Below are positions 56,405-64,000 of a stretch of DNA of 64,000 bases, piece by piece. The notes below the pieces were generated by a model. That model saw only the letters and a list, made by a program, of their open reading frames with translations. It was not told where the DNA came from and did no database searches. Origin of the DNA: Clostridia bacterium (lineage in GTDB: Bacteria; Bacillota; Clostridia; Christensenellales; Aristaeellaceae). The DNA lies in assembly GCA_017470145.1 (NCBI GenBank), contig JAFUFB010000004.1, positions 19,489-83,488 on the forward strand, in the 5' to 3' direction. How positions within the stretch are numbered: position 1 is the stretch's first letter; every line of letters starts with the position of its first letter. Both the position numbers and the translations under genes were made by a program.

Positions 56405-56782
56405 ATGACAAAGGCAAGAAAAGCCAGACTGGAGGAAGCAAGGAGCTGGCTGGCTGAAAACTCTTTTTCAGATGACGCACATATTGTCAAAGCCTACCGG
56501 ACCCGTTTCCAGGTAGACCGCAGATGTGCCATGGCCGAGCTATGCCTTCTCCATGTCCTCAGCCCTGAAAAGCAGAAAGCTTACGAGGCCGAGCTGGACA
56601 GAAAGAAGGCCAAGGAGGCGGCAAAAGCAAACGCGCAGGCTTTAATCGACGATTCAGATTCAGACGAAACCTTTGCCTATATCGCAGGATATACCTCCTG
56701 GGACATACCCTATGGTGTAACCTGGGACGAGTTGGAGAATCATCCGGAGTCACCGGAGGATATTGCGCCTTTTGCCGAATAG
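56405..56782 (+). CDS. Conserved hypothetical protein
   Basis: A 125-residue cytoplasmic protein. The N-terminal half is helical ('LEEARSWLAENSFSDDAHIVKAYRTRFQVDRRCAMAELCLLH', in part), which looks like a small helical bundle. The second half is acidic with 'DETFAYIAGYTSWDIPYGVTWDEL'. ACGGAAGGGAAAC precedes the ATG, twelve bases after the MazG-like gene. I know it only as a conserved uncharacterised protein. Confidence 0.72.
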   Translation: MTKARKARLEEARSWLAENSFSDDAHIVKAYRTRFQVDRRCAMAELCLLHVLSPEKQKAYEAELDRKKAKEAAKANAQALIDDSDSDETFAYIAGYTSWDIPYGVTWDELENHPESPEDIAPFAE

Positions 56783-56847
56783 GAAAGCAAATAGTGCATT
56801 GTTATCGTATACGGGTTATGATTTCTAGCAGCTCTTACGGATTACAA

Positions 56848-57717
56848 TCAGATATTGTCCGGATTGCTTGCCTTTTGCGGAATGCAATAATCCGGATGCT
56901 CTCCCAGCCAGGTTGTCTGGGGCATGCAGGACAGCATAGGGATCTCATCTTCTGAAAGGTTAAAATCAAATACATCCAGATTGGCACGGATATGCTCCGG
57001 ACTGGAAGCCTTCGGGATCGGCAGAATGCCCTTCTGCAGCAGGAAGCGCAGGTTGATCTGATGTGCCGTTTTCCCGTATCGCGCTGCCAGGTCCATCAGG
57101 ATTGTGTTTGCCGTCGTGCTGTTCTGATCTCCGCGTCCAAAGGGACTCCAGGCAATCGGCAGAACGTCATTCGCCTGGCAGTATGCTACCGCAGCTTCCT
57201 GGGAATAGCCCGGATGCAGCTCCAGCTGATCTGCGACTGGCTTTATTCTGCAATTCTCCAGGATATTTTTCAGATGGTGGGGCAGAAAATTGGACAGTCC
57301 CAGACGGCGTACTTTCCCTTCCTCCACCAGGCGCTCCATTATCCCGTAGGTCTCCAGATCCTGCTCTTTCCAGGGTTCATCCGCTTTTCCCGTTGCTCTG
57401 GGCCAGTGAATCATATAGATATTCACATAGTCCGTGCCCAGCCGGCGGAGGGAACGTTCCAGCGCGGCTCTGGGATCGGTCATCTCATCGATCCAAAGCT
57501 TTGTCTCAATGATAAAATCCTCCCTTGGAATTCCGCTCTCCTTCAGCGTTCTTCCCAATACCCGCTCCGTTTCATACAGGGAGGCAGTGTCAAAGAATCG
57601 ATAACCTGCCTCAACGGCCGCCTTGATCGCGGCGCTTCCGTCATCCCCGGTGACCTGATAAGTCCCGAAGCCGATCTGCGGCACCTTCGTACCGTCATTC
57701 AGGGTAAAAGTGTTCAT
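56848..57717 (-). CDS. Aldo/keto reductase (AKR5-like)
   Basis: A 289-residue oxidoreductase. Tetrad: Asp and Tyr in 'RFFDTASLYETERV', Lys in 'IIETKLWIDEM', His in 'IYMIHWPRATG'. C-terminal cofactor loop 'ILPIPKASSPEHIRANLDVF'. It resembles 2,5-diketo-gluconate reductases and other small-carbonyl reductases. AAAGGAGGGCAGCGC precedes the ATG, and it begins 28 bases downstream of the secreted protein gene in the same direction, so they may be co-transcribed. Confidence 0.93.
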   Translation of the reverse strand: MNTFTLNDGTKVPQIGFGTYQVTGDDGSAAIKAAVEAGYRFFDTASLYETERVLGRTLKESGIPREDFIIETKLWIDEMTDPRAALERSLRRLGTDYVNIYMIHWPRATGKADEPWKEQDLETYGIMERLVEEGKVRRLGLSNFLPHHLKNILENCRIKPVADQLELHPGYSQEAAVAYCQANDVLPIAWSPFGRGDQNSTTANTILMDLAARYGKTAHQINLRFLLQKGILPIPKASSPEHIRANLDVFDFNLSEDEIPMLSCMPQTTWLGEHPDYCIPQKASNPDNI

Positions 57718-57745
57718 GCGCTGCCCTCCTTTTTACATGCCTGAC

Positions 57746-59356
57746 TCAGCCGTTTCCGCCTTCCTCCGGTTCAATCGTGGCGTCCATTTCCACCACTCGA
57801 TAGATCGGTTTGGTTTGCACTATATACTTGACCTTCTCATATGGATTCCGGTGCAGCATTCCATACATGACCACGAACTGCTTATCATCCAGTTCCATCG
57901 TCTGATGATAGCTCGTGTACCCGATTCCGCTGGGCAATGACTCTCTCAAACCTTCCGCGTAAATCAAGGTTGAACCGGGGTTCAGGTTTTCCTGAAAAGC
58001 CCACAGAGTCAAACCAATCTCGCTGCGCCAGGCCGTATATTGATCTGAGTCAAACAGCCCAAAATCCAGATCATTGGCATTCTCATAACCACTGGCGTGG
58101 TTACTGATTACCCACACGAAACCACTTCTGTCAAATGTTAAAGAAACCAACGGCTCCGTCATGGCCGCATCATCCGGATCGAAGCCCACCGCAGTATATC
58201 TCTGTGTCTCCTTATCCAGGGAGACGGACCAGATAAGTACAGACGCATCCTGAAAACCTAACGTGTCCAGGGTACAAATCTCCAGAGCATACTCCTCTGC
58301 GTCCGCAGGAGTGGAAATAACCCTATGATTCAGATGATCCATCGGGAAGACTACCTCAGGCAACCCGTAGTCGGCCCATAGTCCTCCTGCGGAAGCCACG
58401 GTATCGAAGAACTGAGGCAGTTCATCTCCGGACAACTGGTTGGAAATGTAGGCCGGATTGCGGTTCTCCTCCGGAATCACTGCCTCTACGGAGGTTATTC
58501 CGTAATCGTTTCCTTCCAGAGAGAAAGCGATTCTCAACATACGGGTGTCCGCATTCCTGCATAGAATCTCGATCCATGCCGTTCCGTCCAAGGACAGCAG
58601 CTCATCCTTTTCATTGAAAAAGGCATCCAGATCCAGCCGCTGCAGCTCCAACTTTCTGGCTGAGAAAATGATACCCTGGGTGAGGGTGCTGTAATCTTCA
58701 ATCGCCGCGTCTCCTGTCAGCGACATATCTTCATAGCTGATCATGAAATACCGCTGGATGGCCGCCTGCCAGAACAGGTTCACCCCTGACTGAACCAGGG
58801 AAGGAATATCCGCGGTTTCCCAGCGCAGAGAGAAGGCAGTCTTCCCCGCATCCTGTTTTACTTCGCCGCGGTTCGCCGTCAGATCAAGATATTCTGCGAT
58901 CCGCGCTCCGAGATTCATCATGGTTTCTGTTGGGATGGAATCCCGCAGCGCCTGTGTCTTGGGAACATTCGTAACAGGGAAATAATGTTTCACACCGCCG
59001 TAGTATTCAATCCCATAGCCTAATCCGCCATAATCTACGACAGTATATCCGTTCTCTCTTTCCGTGCCGTTTTCCCGCGGCGTCTTCAGGCTGATCGACT
59101 GATAGCAGTTTTCTCCCTCCTGGGCGTAAACACCGTCCGCATGCTTGAACAGCTCTCCATCCAGATAGAAATCGGCAGTCCCGGTCGCTGTGAAATTATC
59201 TGTATCCGTCAGCATTTTGTTTCCGGCGTTGAACATCGCCTGAAAGGGAGCCTTCGTCCATTCATTCGTCTCCAGTTCCGCCACAGCGCCTGCCGCCATG
59301 GAAATCATCAGGGCAAAAGCCGTCAGCCAGGAAATAAGTTTTTGAATCCTTTTCAT
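57746..59356 (-). CDS. Large secreted protein of unknown function
   Basis: A 536-residue exported protein: signal peptide MKRIQKLISWLTAFALMISM..GAVA-E. No membrane helix or anchor follows. The body is beta-rich with few cysteines; 'NFTATGTADFYLDGELFKHADGVYAQEG' and 'FNEKDELLSLDGTAWIEIL' look like repeated lipoprotein-like beta elements, but I recognise no family. An extended -10 promoter lies ~118 bases upstream. Together with the downstream aldo/keto reductase it forms the only intact unit in this stretch. Confidence 0.78.
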   Translation of the reverse strand: MKRIQKLISWLTAFALMISMAAGAVAELETNEWTKAPFQAMFNAGNKMLTDTDNFTATGTADFYLDGELFKHADGVYAQEGENCYQSISLKTPRENGTERENGYTVVDYGGLGYGIEYYGGVKHYFPVTNVPKTQALRDSIPTETMMNLGARIAEYLDLTANRGEVKQDAGKTAFSLRWETADIPSLVQSGVNLFWQAAIQRYFMISYEDMSLTGDAAIEDYSTLTQGIIFSARKLELQRLDLDAFFNEKDELLSLDGTAWIEILCRNADTRMLRIAFSLEGNDYGITSVEAVIPEENRNPAYISNQLSGDELPQFFDTVASAGGLWADYGLPEVVFPMDHLNHRVISTPADAEEYALEICTLDTLGFQDASVLIWSVSLDKETQRYTAVGFDPDDAAMTEPLVSLTFDRSGFVWVISNHASGYENANDLDFGLFDSDQYTAWRSEIGLTLWAFQENLNPGSTLIYAEGLRESLPSGIGYTSYHQTMELDDKQFVVMYGMLHRNPYEKVKYIVQTKPIYRVVEMDATIEPEEGGNG

Positions 59357-59473
59357 TTTCTCTCCATCCTTATCTGTATTAATCCCTATGGAATCTCACA
59401 ATGTTTTCCGCTGTATTCGTGTTGCCCTTTGCAGTAAAAGATCCGTATCAACAAGATCCATACCTAATGCAGG

Positions 59474-59502
59474 ATTATACCATACCGCTAACGCGTTTGC
59501 CA
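59474..59502 (-). promoter_or_regulatory. Extended -10 promoter of the secreted protein gene
   Basis: On the minus strand TGGCAA (59502-59497), 17-base spacer ending TATGG, TATAAT (59479-59474). The block including flanks is shared with 36565-36593 over about 40 bases. Confidence 0.6.
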
Positions 59503-59793
59503 CTGGCAATCTCCGATAGATGATCTGGTTCCTCCGTTAAAGCCTGATTAGAAGACTGGTTGGAGTCGATGAAAACTGACCCGAGGGAAAGGGGAAGACG
59601 AGCAGCTTGCGGAAAGCTGCCGTAAAAAAGGACCTGTTATGCTACTCCACCGTCGAATACTCCCGTGATGCGAACCTACGACTTGCGCGGGCCTGGATAC
59701 GATTTTCCAAGTCGTTTCGTTTTCAGATCTAATGAATAATCACTTGAAGTCTTCAGAACATGCGTTATAATAATGCGCGTTAGCACTACCTAA
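59503..59793. other. Intergenic stretch, no gene seen
   Basis: About 290 bases without a supported gene. A T-arm-like sequence on the minus strand near 59660-59690 is not part of a complete tRNA. Confidence 0.35.
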
Positions 59794-60245
59794 CATGAAG
59801 CTGTCCAAGCTGTTTTCCCTTTGGGAATGATTGAAACAGATGCGTTGGAGTATCAGGCAATGGCATTTGAAGCGATACCAGGTGACTTCGCCGGGAAGCT
59901 TCTGGAGGTGCCGGTTGGAACGGGAGTTCTTTCGATGCCTGTATTTAAAACGTTGCGGGACGCGGATATTACCTGTCTGGATTATTCTGAAAAGATGATG
60001 CAGACCGCGCAGGAACGGGCAGGAGAAATGGGCATCAAGAATGTGCGCTTCCAACAGGGTGATGTAGGAAGTCTGCCCTTTGATGATGAGACTTTTGATA
60101 TCGTGGTTTCTCTGAACGGATTTCACGCTTTTCCTGATAAGGAAGCCGCCTACAAAGAGACTTTTCGTGTTTTGAAGAAAGGCGGTATTTTCACGGGCTG
60201 TTTCTATGTGGAGAATGCGAATAAGCATACAGATAATAGAATGGG
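59794..60245 (+). pseudogene. SAM methyltransferase truncated at both ends
   Basis: The frame is open from 59794 without a start or ribosome binding site. It encodes 'GMIETDALEYQAMAFEAIPG', 'GKLLEVPVGTGVLSMPVFKT' (SAM loop with VPVGTG), 'ITCLDYSEKMMQTAQERAGE', 'FQQGDVGSLPFDDETFDIVV' and 'FRVLKKGGIFTGCFYVE'. It then runs, at about 60240, into the antisense of a diaminopropionate lyase fragment. Another 30-60 residues are missing at the C-terminus and roughly 20-30 at the N-terminus. Confidence 0.7.
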
Positions 60246-60788
60246 GTCTGCCATCACCGGCTTGAATGGAAGCATAGATGCAGGCAGCTACGCGAGGCTC
60301 TACAATGGAGAATACGGGCGGGTGATCAGAATAAATATCAGACAGCCCATCCAGCACAGCCCCGGCCATGGAACCAACTCCTGCCTGCAGAAAAACATGC
60401 GTTGGTTTCAGCACCCCTGCCTGCTCCTTGATCTCCTGTGCCATCGTCAGATAGCCCTCCGCAATCCCCTGCGGATACTTTTCATATCCTTCCCAGGCCG
60501 TATCCTGGATCAAAATCCACCCTTTTTCTTCTGCCATTCTGGCAGCATAAGCTACGGTGCCGTCGTAGTTCAGATCAGTAATGACTGCAGTTCCGCTGCC
60601 CGCTTCTTCGATCGCCTGTCTTCTGCTTTCCACGGTACCAGCAGGCATGAAAATAGAAGCCTGACATCCAAAGATCCCTGCGGCCCAGGATACGCCTTTT
60701 TCATGATTTCCGTCTGTCACGGTTACAAAATGCATCTCCGCACAGGCCTCTGCGTATGGTTCCCGATGCAAATCATTGAAACAGGTTA
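60238..60788 (-). pseudogene. Internal fragment of a second diaminopropionate ammonia-lyase
   Basis: About 550 bases homologous to 52865-53415 (roughly 92% by eye). It covers the middle of the enzyme from 'YAEACAEMHFVTVTDGNH' to 'DGRPHSI', without the PLP lysine region and the C-terminal third. Substitutions include GNHEKG for GNHGKG in the phosphate-binding loop. Both ends are abrupt. Confidence 0.85.
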
Positions 60789-60915
60789 AAACATTTCCAC
60801 TCTCTATCCGTCAGTTCCATTTGTAACATCTCCCTTCGTTTTCCGAAGGAAGGTTGCCGCTATATCATCACTATCGCGATTGCTGCGTGTTCACATCGTT
60901 CCACGCAACAATAAA
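60789..60915. other. Non-coding interval
   Basis: I see no gene or clear regulatory element in these ~125 bases between the lyase fragment and the terminator of the specificity-subunit gene. Confidence 0.3.
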
Positions 60916-60959
60916 AGCGGCAAACAGAAATCACATTTCTGTGATCTCTGTTCACCGCT
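60916..60959 (-). terminator. Terminator of the restriction-modification genes
   Basis: On the minus strand AGCGGTGAACAGAGATCACA folds back on TGTGATTTCTGTTTGCCGCT with a few mismatches, followed by TTTATTG. It lies ~180 bases after the specificity gene stop. Confidence 0.65.
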
Positions 60960-61141
60960 GGTGAGCGTTCCTATATTTCGCATCTCCCACAACCAGGATG
61001 GGTATCAATTACCATCACATCTGGCCGCCTGACGCTGGGCTCTGCACCTTCCGATAGTCAGGTTATCGGTTTAGGTATGGACCGCATAGCGATCGTGAGC
61101 ATCCCGTTCGTGAACCTTCCGTTTATTCAGTTACTCTCGCT

Positions 61142-62245
61142 TTAATTTACCACGTCTGACATTGCGAGATATGCCAGATACTGATTGTACTTGTTCGACA
61201 TCATTTTCCTGCCGAACTCTTCCATGAAATCGTAATCAGGCTGTCCGTCATCAGTAACGGGAAGCATGATATTAGTATGTGCCATTCTGTCCGCATTAAA
61301 CTTGTAAAGATATCCGAATTTCTTCTTCTGCATCAGAATGACAGATTTCATGAACAACAAAACATACGGATCATCTTCTCGATCTTTCATATGAAATCTC
61401 TTCACATCATCGGAAAAAATGCATTCATATGGATGATAGAACCCAATCACCATGCCGTTCCCGTTGTAATTAACTCCCAGAACATTTTTGTCTAGCGACT
61501 CATTCTCATCATTGACAAATCTTGCAACACCATTGCTATTATCAAGAGCACCAATGAAGGGCCTATCACCTGGGGTAGAATCAGCAGCGACTAGGCGCTT
61601 ACCAGGCAGTATATTGAATATACTATCAATCCTGAAAGGCTCCCACTCATGAGAGTCAATCATAGCCTTCCAGTCAACATTCTTATCATCAGGGACAGCG
61701 CACAGTTCTGCAATCCGCTTTTTTACATATTCTCGATATTGCTTGCGTTTCAAGTTATCCATATCGCGCATATATGCGGTCATGAATGCGTAATCAGGTT
61801 TTCCATCCGATGTGGCAGGTAACATGCATCTTGATTTCAATAGGCGTCTTCCCGTCCAACTATGACCGTGTGAGAAGATCGCTTTATTTGACGACAAAGC
61901 CTTCGCAATAAAGACTCCATTATAGCGATCAAGCGAACCTTCTATATAACCACATGAAGTTTTTCCACTCATCCCAATAAAATCCATCGGAATATAGTGA
62001 GCAATGCCCGCTGCGCCATCGCCGAGTTGAACAAAAACAATACAGTTTCCCTCAGAAACCCATTCAGGATATTCCTTACTGGAATAGACACCTGCACAAC
62101 CATTATTGTTTTTTGCAGCAGCAATATATGGAACATCACCTCCAGGAATGAGCTGGCCGGTTGTCTTACCTCTCGTCGGAACTATCCTTGTAAACAATTC
62201 TTCGACAGTAAATGACTTCCACTCCCGGTCGTCAAGCCTCAGCAT
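61142..62245 (-). CDS. Restriction-modification specificity subunit (two target-recognition domains)
   Basis: A 367-residue HsdS/BcgI-B-like protein with two similar halves, each starting with 'W..F.....F......G' : 'REWKSFTVEELFTRIVPTRGK' (~5-25) and 'HEWEPFRIDSIFNILPGKRL' (~205-224). Each half continues with a '.PYIAA/PFIGA' strand and ends in 'MLPAT..GKPDYAFM' / 'MLPVTDDGQPDYDFME', so two target-recognition domains bind two half-sites. ATG at 62245 is chosen because CAGGAGGTGAACC precedes it at ideal spacing. It overlaps the methyltransferase gene end by 14 bases. Confidence 0.88.
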   Translation of the reverse strand: MLRLDDREWKSFTVEELFTRIVPTRGKTTGQLIPGGDVPYIAAAKNNNGCAGVYSSKEYPEWVSEGNCIVFVQLGDGAAGIAHYIPMDFIGMSGKTSCGYIEGSLDRYNGVFIAKALSSNKAIFSHGHSWTGRRLLKSRCMLPATSDGKPDYAFMTAYMRDMDNLKRKQYREYVKKRIAELCAVPDDKNVDWKAMIDSHEWEPFRIDSIFNILPGKRLVAADSTPGDRPFIGALDNSNGVARFVNDENESLDKNVLGVNYNGNGMVIGFYHPYECIFSDDVKRFHMKDREDDPYVLLFMKSVILMQKKKFGYLYKFNADRMAHTNIMLPVTDDGQPDYDFMEEFGRKMMSNKYNQYLAYLAMSDVVN

Positions 62246-63875
62246 CCGGTTCACCTCCTGTGAAAAGGTATTCCCGGTTCTGCATCACCATAGAGAACTC
62301 AAAGCTGAGATAATCTCCAATGGCCTTTTCAAAATCAGCTTCAGTCGGGATCTCATCGTTGAAATAATAGAAACTATGCAGCCATTCATCATCCGGCTGC
62401 GCTGTAGACTCTACACAGAACTTGCTCGGTGCCTCTGTACGACCAAACCAGACATCCAGAAGATGCTGCTTCTTATCTTTTGCAGAGTCGCCCTCTACCA
62501 ATCCGACATGCGCATGGACTTCGTACCCATCGTCACGGAAATCAATGAACTTGCAAAGCTTATCTGCTGGATGAGGTTCATGTGCAGTGAAAACCGCAAT
62601 CACAGGATTGGTTCCGACACCATAGAAAGTATCAGTGTTGCAGGTAATCACACCTTCCAGCGTGTGATTCTTCATGATGGACTCTTTGAACTTCTCTTCA
62701 TCTTTTGTCTTTCCTGTCATAGAGGATTGTGGAACAATCACCGCCGCACGCGCACCTGGTGTTAATGAATCAAGCAGATGTTCCACGAATGACAGTTCAT
62801 ATTGCGACGGATCTTTCTTTGTTCCCTGCGAATAAGGCGGGTTCATCATACCGACCGTGGCGCCTTTCAACTGAACCTGTGCAGCGTTCTGCTTCAGGAA
62901 ATCCTGGCACCAGATATTGCTATTGCCATCCTCACGAAGGATCATGTTTGTACAAGCGATTGCAAACATGTTGCTCTGAATTTCATATCCATGCAGATGC
63001 TTCTTGCGGATATCCTTCTTCGCAGACTCCGTATATGCAGCAGATACCATCCTATGCATCGCAGCAACAAGAAACCCAGCCGTTCCACAACAAGGATCCA
63101 GCACAATATCGGTTGGCTGCACATCCAGTAGATCGCAGAAAAGGTCACAGATATGAGCGGGCGTCAGGATAATACCAAGCGTCTGACCATCACCACCGGA
63201 ATAGCTCATGAACTCGCCATAGAACCGGCCGATGAAGTCTTCTGAGGAAGAACGAGCTTTAATCACGTCAAACACATTCTTCTTCAAGAATTCAGCATAG
63301 AACCGCAGTGGCGTTTTTCCGAGCGTATCATCCTTCGTATTCAGGCGAGCGCTGGTTTTAATGATCGCAAACTCGCTCATCAACTTATCGCGCTTCGCAT
63401 CAGGGCCGACGTTCGAACGCCTCAGTCGCCTCTTGATAGCATCATAAATCTTATCACCATCTGTAGCCCCGTCCATGTCATCGCCTGTCAGGGACTCAAC
63501 GGCAAAACTTCCGCTCTTGATCTCATCCAACGCCAACAGGATACCCGAGACCACCAATGGTTTATCCTGATCTTTCAGGGATCCATATGTGCGCAGATAT
63601 TCATGCAATTCTGCGGCATCCGCCAAAATCTTAGCCGTTGTCTTTTCCTCCGGCGTATCCTCCTTCAGAACAGATCTCATATAGTATTCATGAATATGAT
63701 CCTCATTGAACATAGCAAATGACTCAACCGGCTCCAATTCCATGTAGCCTTCACGGTCATCCACATATAATGGCGTGATCTTATGATGTTTCGCATCGCC
63801 GGAAACGCCGATTGCAAACACTTTCTTGAATGGGCTATTCTGAGCAATATGCTTTGCATAATAACTTAAACTTCC
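62232..63875 (-). pseudogene. N6-adenine DNA methyltransferase, N-terminus (nuclease part) missing
   Basis: From about 63875 downward the protein is well conserved: 'GSLSYYAKHIAQNSPFKKVF', 'GVSGDAKHHKITPLYVDD', 'ILADAAELHEYLR', 'KPLVVSGILLALDEI', then an HsdM-type methylase with motif I 'LDPCCGTAGFLVAAMHRM' and motif IV 'MMNPPYSQG'. Relatives (BcgI-A and other type IIB/IIG enzymes) carry ~100 further N-terminal residues with a nuclease motif. Here the frame continues upstream to 63992 only as A/T-rich non-coding sequence, so the nuclease start is lost. The methylase core is complete and might still be made from an internal start. Confidence 0.75.
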
Positions 63876-63952
63876 CACATGAATAATGTGGATCAGACCT
63901 TGAAAACTATATAGTTTCCAAGCAAAAAATATGCTGAAAACGTTGAAAAATA

Positions 63953-63982
63953 AAGGCAAGAGCCTTCTAAAAGTGGTATAAT
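63953..63982 (+). promoter_or_regulatory. Hairpin and extended -10 promoter at the window edge
   Basis: AAGGC-AAGA-GCCTT (63953-63966) is followed by TGGTATAAT (TATAAT at 63977-63982). Something transcribed rightward begins beyond the window; an insertion sequence at this junction would explain the truncated methyltransferase, but no transposase is visible. Confidence 0.4.
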
Positions 63983-64000
63983 GTAAGTGCAAACAAACCA

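Noticed and set aside
59650-59700. Possible second tRNA (T-arm-like GTAGGTTCGCAT on the minus strand)
   Set aside because: No acceptor, D or anticodon stems can be paired around it.
1-64000. CRISPR array, prophage or integrative-element backbone
   Set aside because: No direct-repeat/spacer array, integrase, phage structural gene or conjugation gene is seen in the window.

Overview
Organism. The window reads as chromosomal DNA of an anaerobic Gram-positive bacterium of the class Clostridia, probably gut or rumen associated. The reasons are AGGAGG-type ribosome binding sites, TTGACA/TATAAT promoters often with an extended -10, several secreted peptidoglycan-binding-domain proteins, a fused FeoA-FeoB with a FeoB-associated cysteine-rich peptide, DUF1848/DUF523/YczE families, and a tRNA-His gene without an encoded CCA. 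I cannot name a genus from the sequence alone.

Layout, 1-23 kb. This is ordinary, densely packed, GC-rich core genome. It holds the tail of DNA polymerase III delta, a secreted beta-sandwich-like protein, citrate synthase, 6-phosphofructokinase, a two-repeat peptidoglycan-binding protein, adenine phosphoribosyltransferase, a small helical protein coupled to a VanY-type carboxypeptidase, RecQ, glucose-6-phosphate isomerase, a CmpB-type membrane protein, acetyltransferases, an SRAP protein, a DUF234 AAA ATPase behind an unusually symmetric operator, a ferrous-iron uptake operon (feoAB, FeoB-associated peptide, membrane-tethered HMA protein), an aldo/keto reductase and a thioesterase. A methyltransferase/membrane-protein pair follows, behind a structured leader.

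Layout, 23-64 kb. The character changes. Intact accessory genes alternate with many broken ones. Intact genes include a second DUF234 ATPase, DUF1848-DUF523, a vWA/peptidoglycan-binding protein with an ECF sigma factor and a membrane anti-sigma candidate, flotillin, TetR with ATC hydrolase, secreted esterases, nitroreductases, flavodoxin/HxlR, PIG-L, Nudix, diaminopropionate ammonia-lyase, a tRNA-His gene and a nuclease/methylase type restriction-modification pair. Broken genes include fragments of metallophosphoesterase, SH3 protein, alpha/beta hydrolase, an integral-membrane protein, peptide deformylase, SGNH hydrolase, nucleotidyltransferase, Sel1 protein, GH2 glycosidase, DUF2779 nuclease, DIP1984, MsrA, an Fe-S protein, a Crp/Fnr regulator, GNAT, methyltransferases, GyrI-like protein, glutathione peroxidase, an XRE antitoxin, RtcB and a second diaminopropionate lyase. 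Several breakpoints remove the facing ends of two adjacent genes at once, and several fragments are partial duplicates of intact genes elsewhere in the window. The simplest reading is a region of repeated small deletions and duplications. Assembly collapse is the alternative to exclude first.

How genes work together. Glycolysis and entry to the TCA cycle are represented by pgi, pfkA and citrate synthase. Cell-envelope sensing and remodelling is a recurring theme: three proteins carry PG_binding_1 domains, and one of these sits in an operon with an ECF sigma factor. That is the best candidate here for an incompletely described regulatory system. Redox and detoxification enzymes (three nitroreductases plus a nitroreductase-hydrolase fusion, flavodoxin, ATC hydrolase, truncated MsrA and Gpx) cluster in the accessory half, under HxlR and TetR regulators whose palindromic operators are visible.
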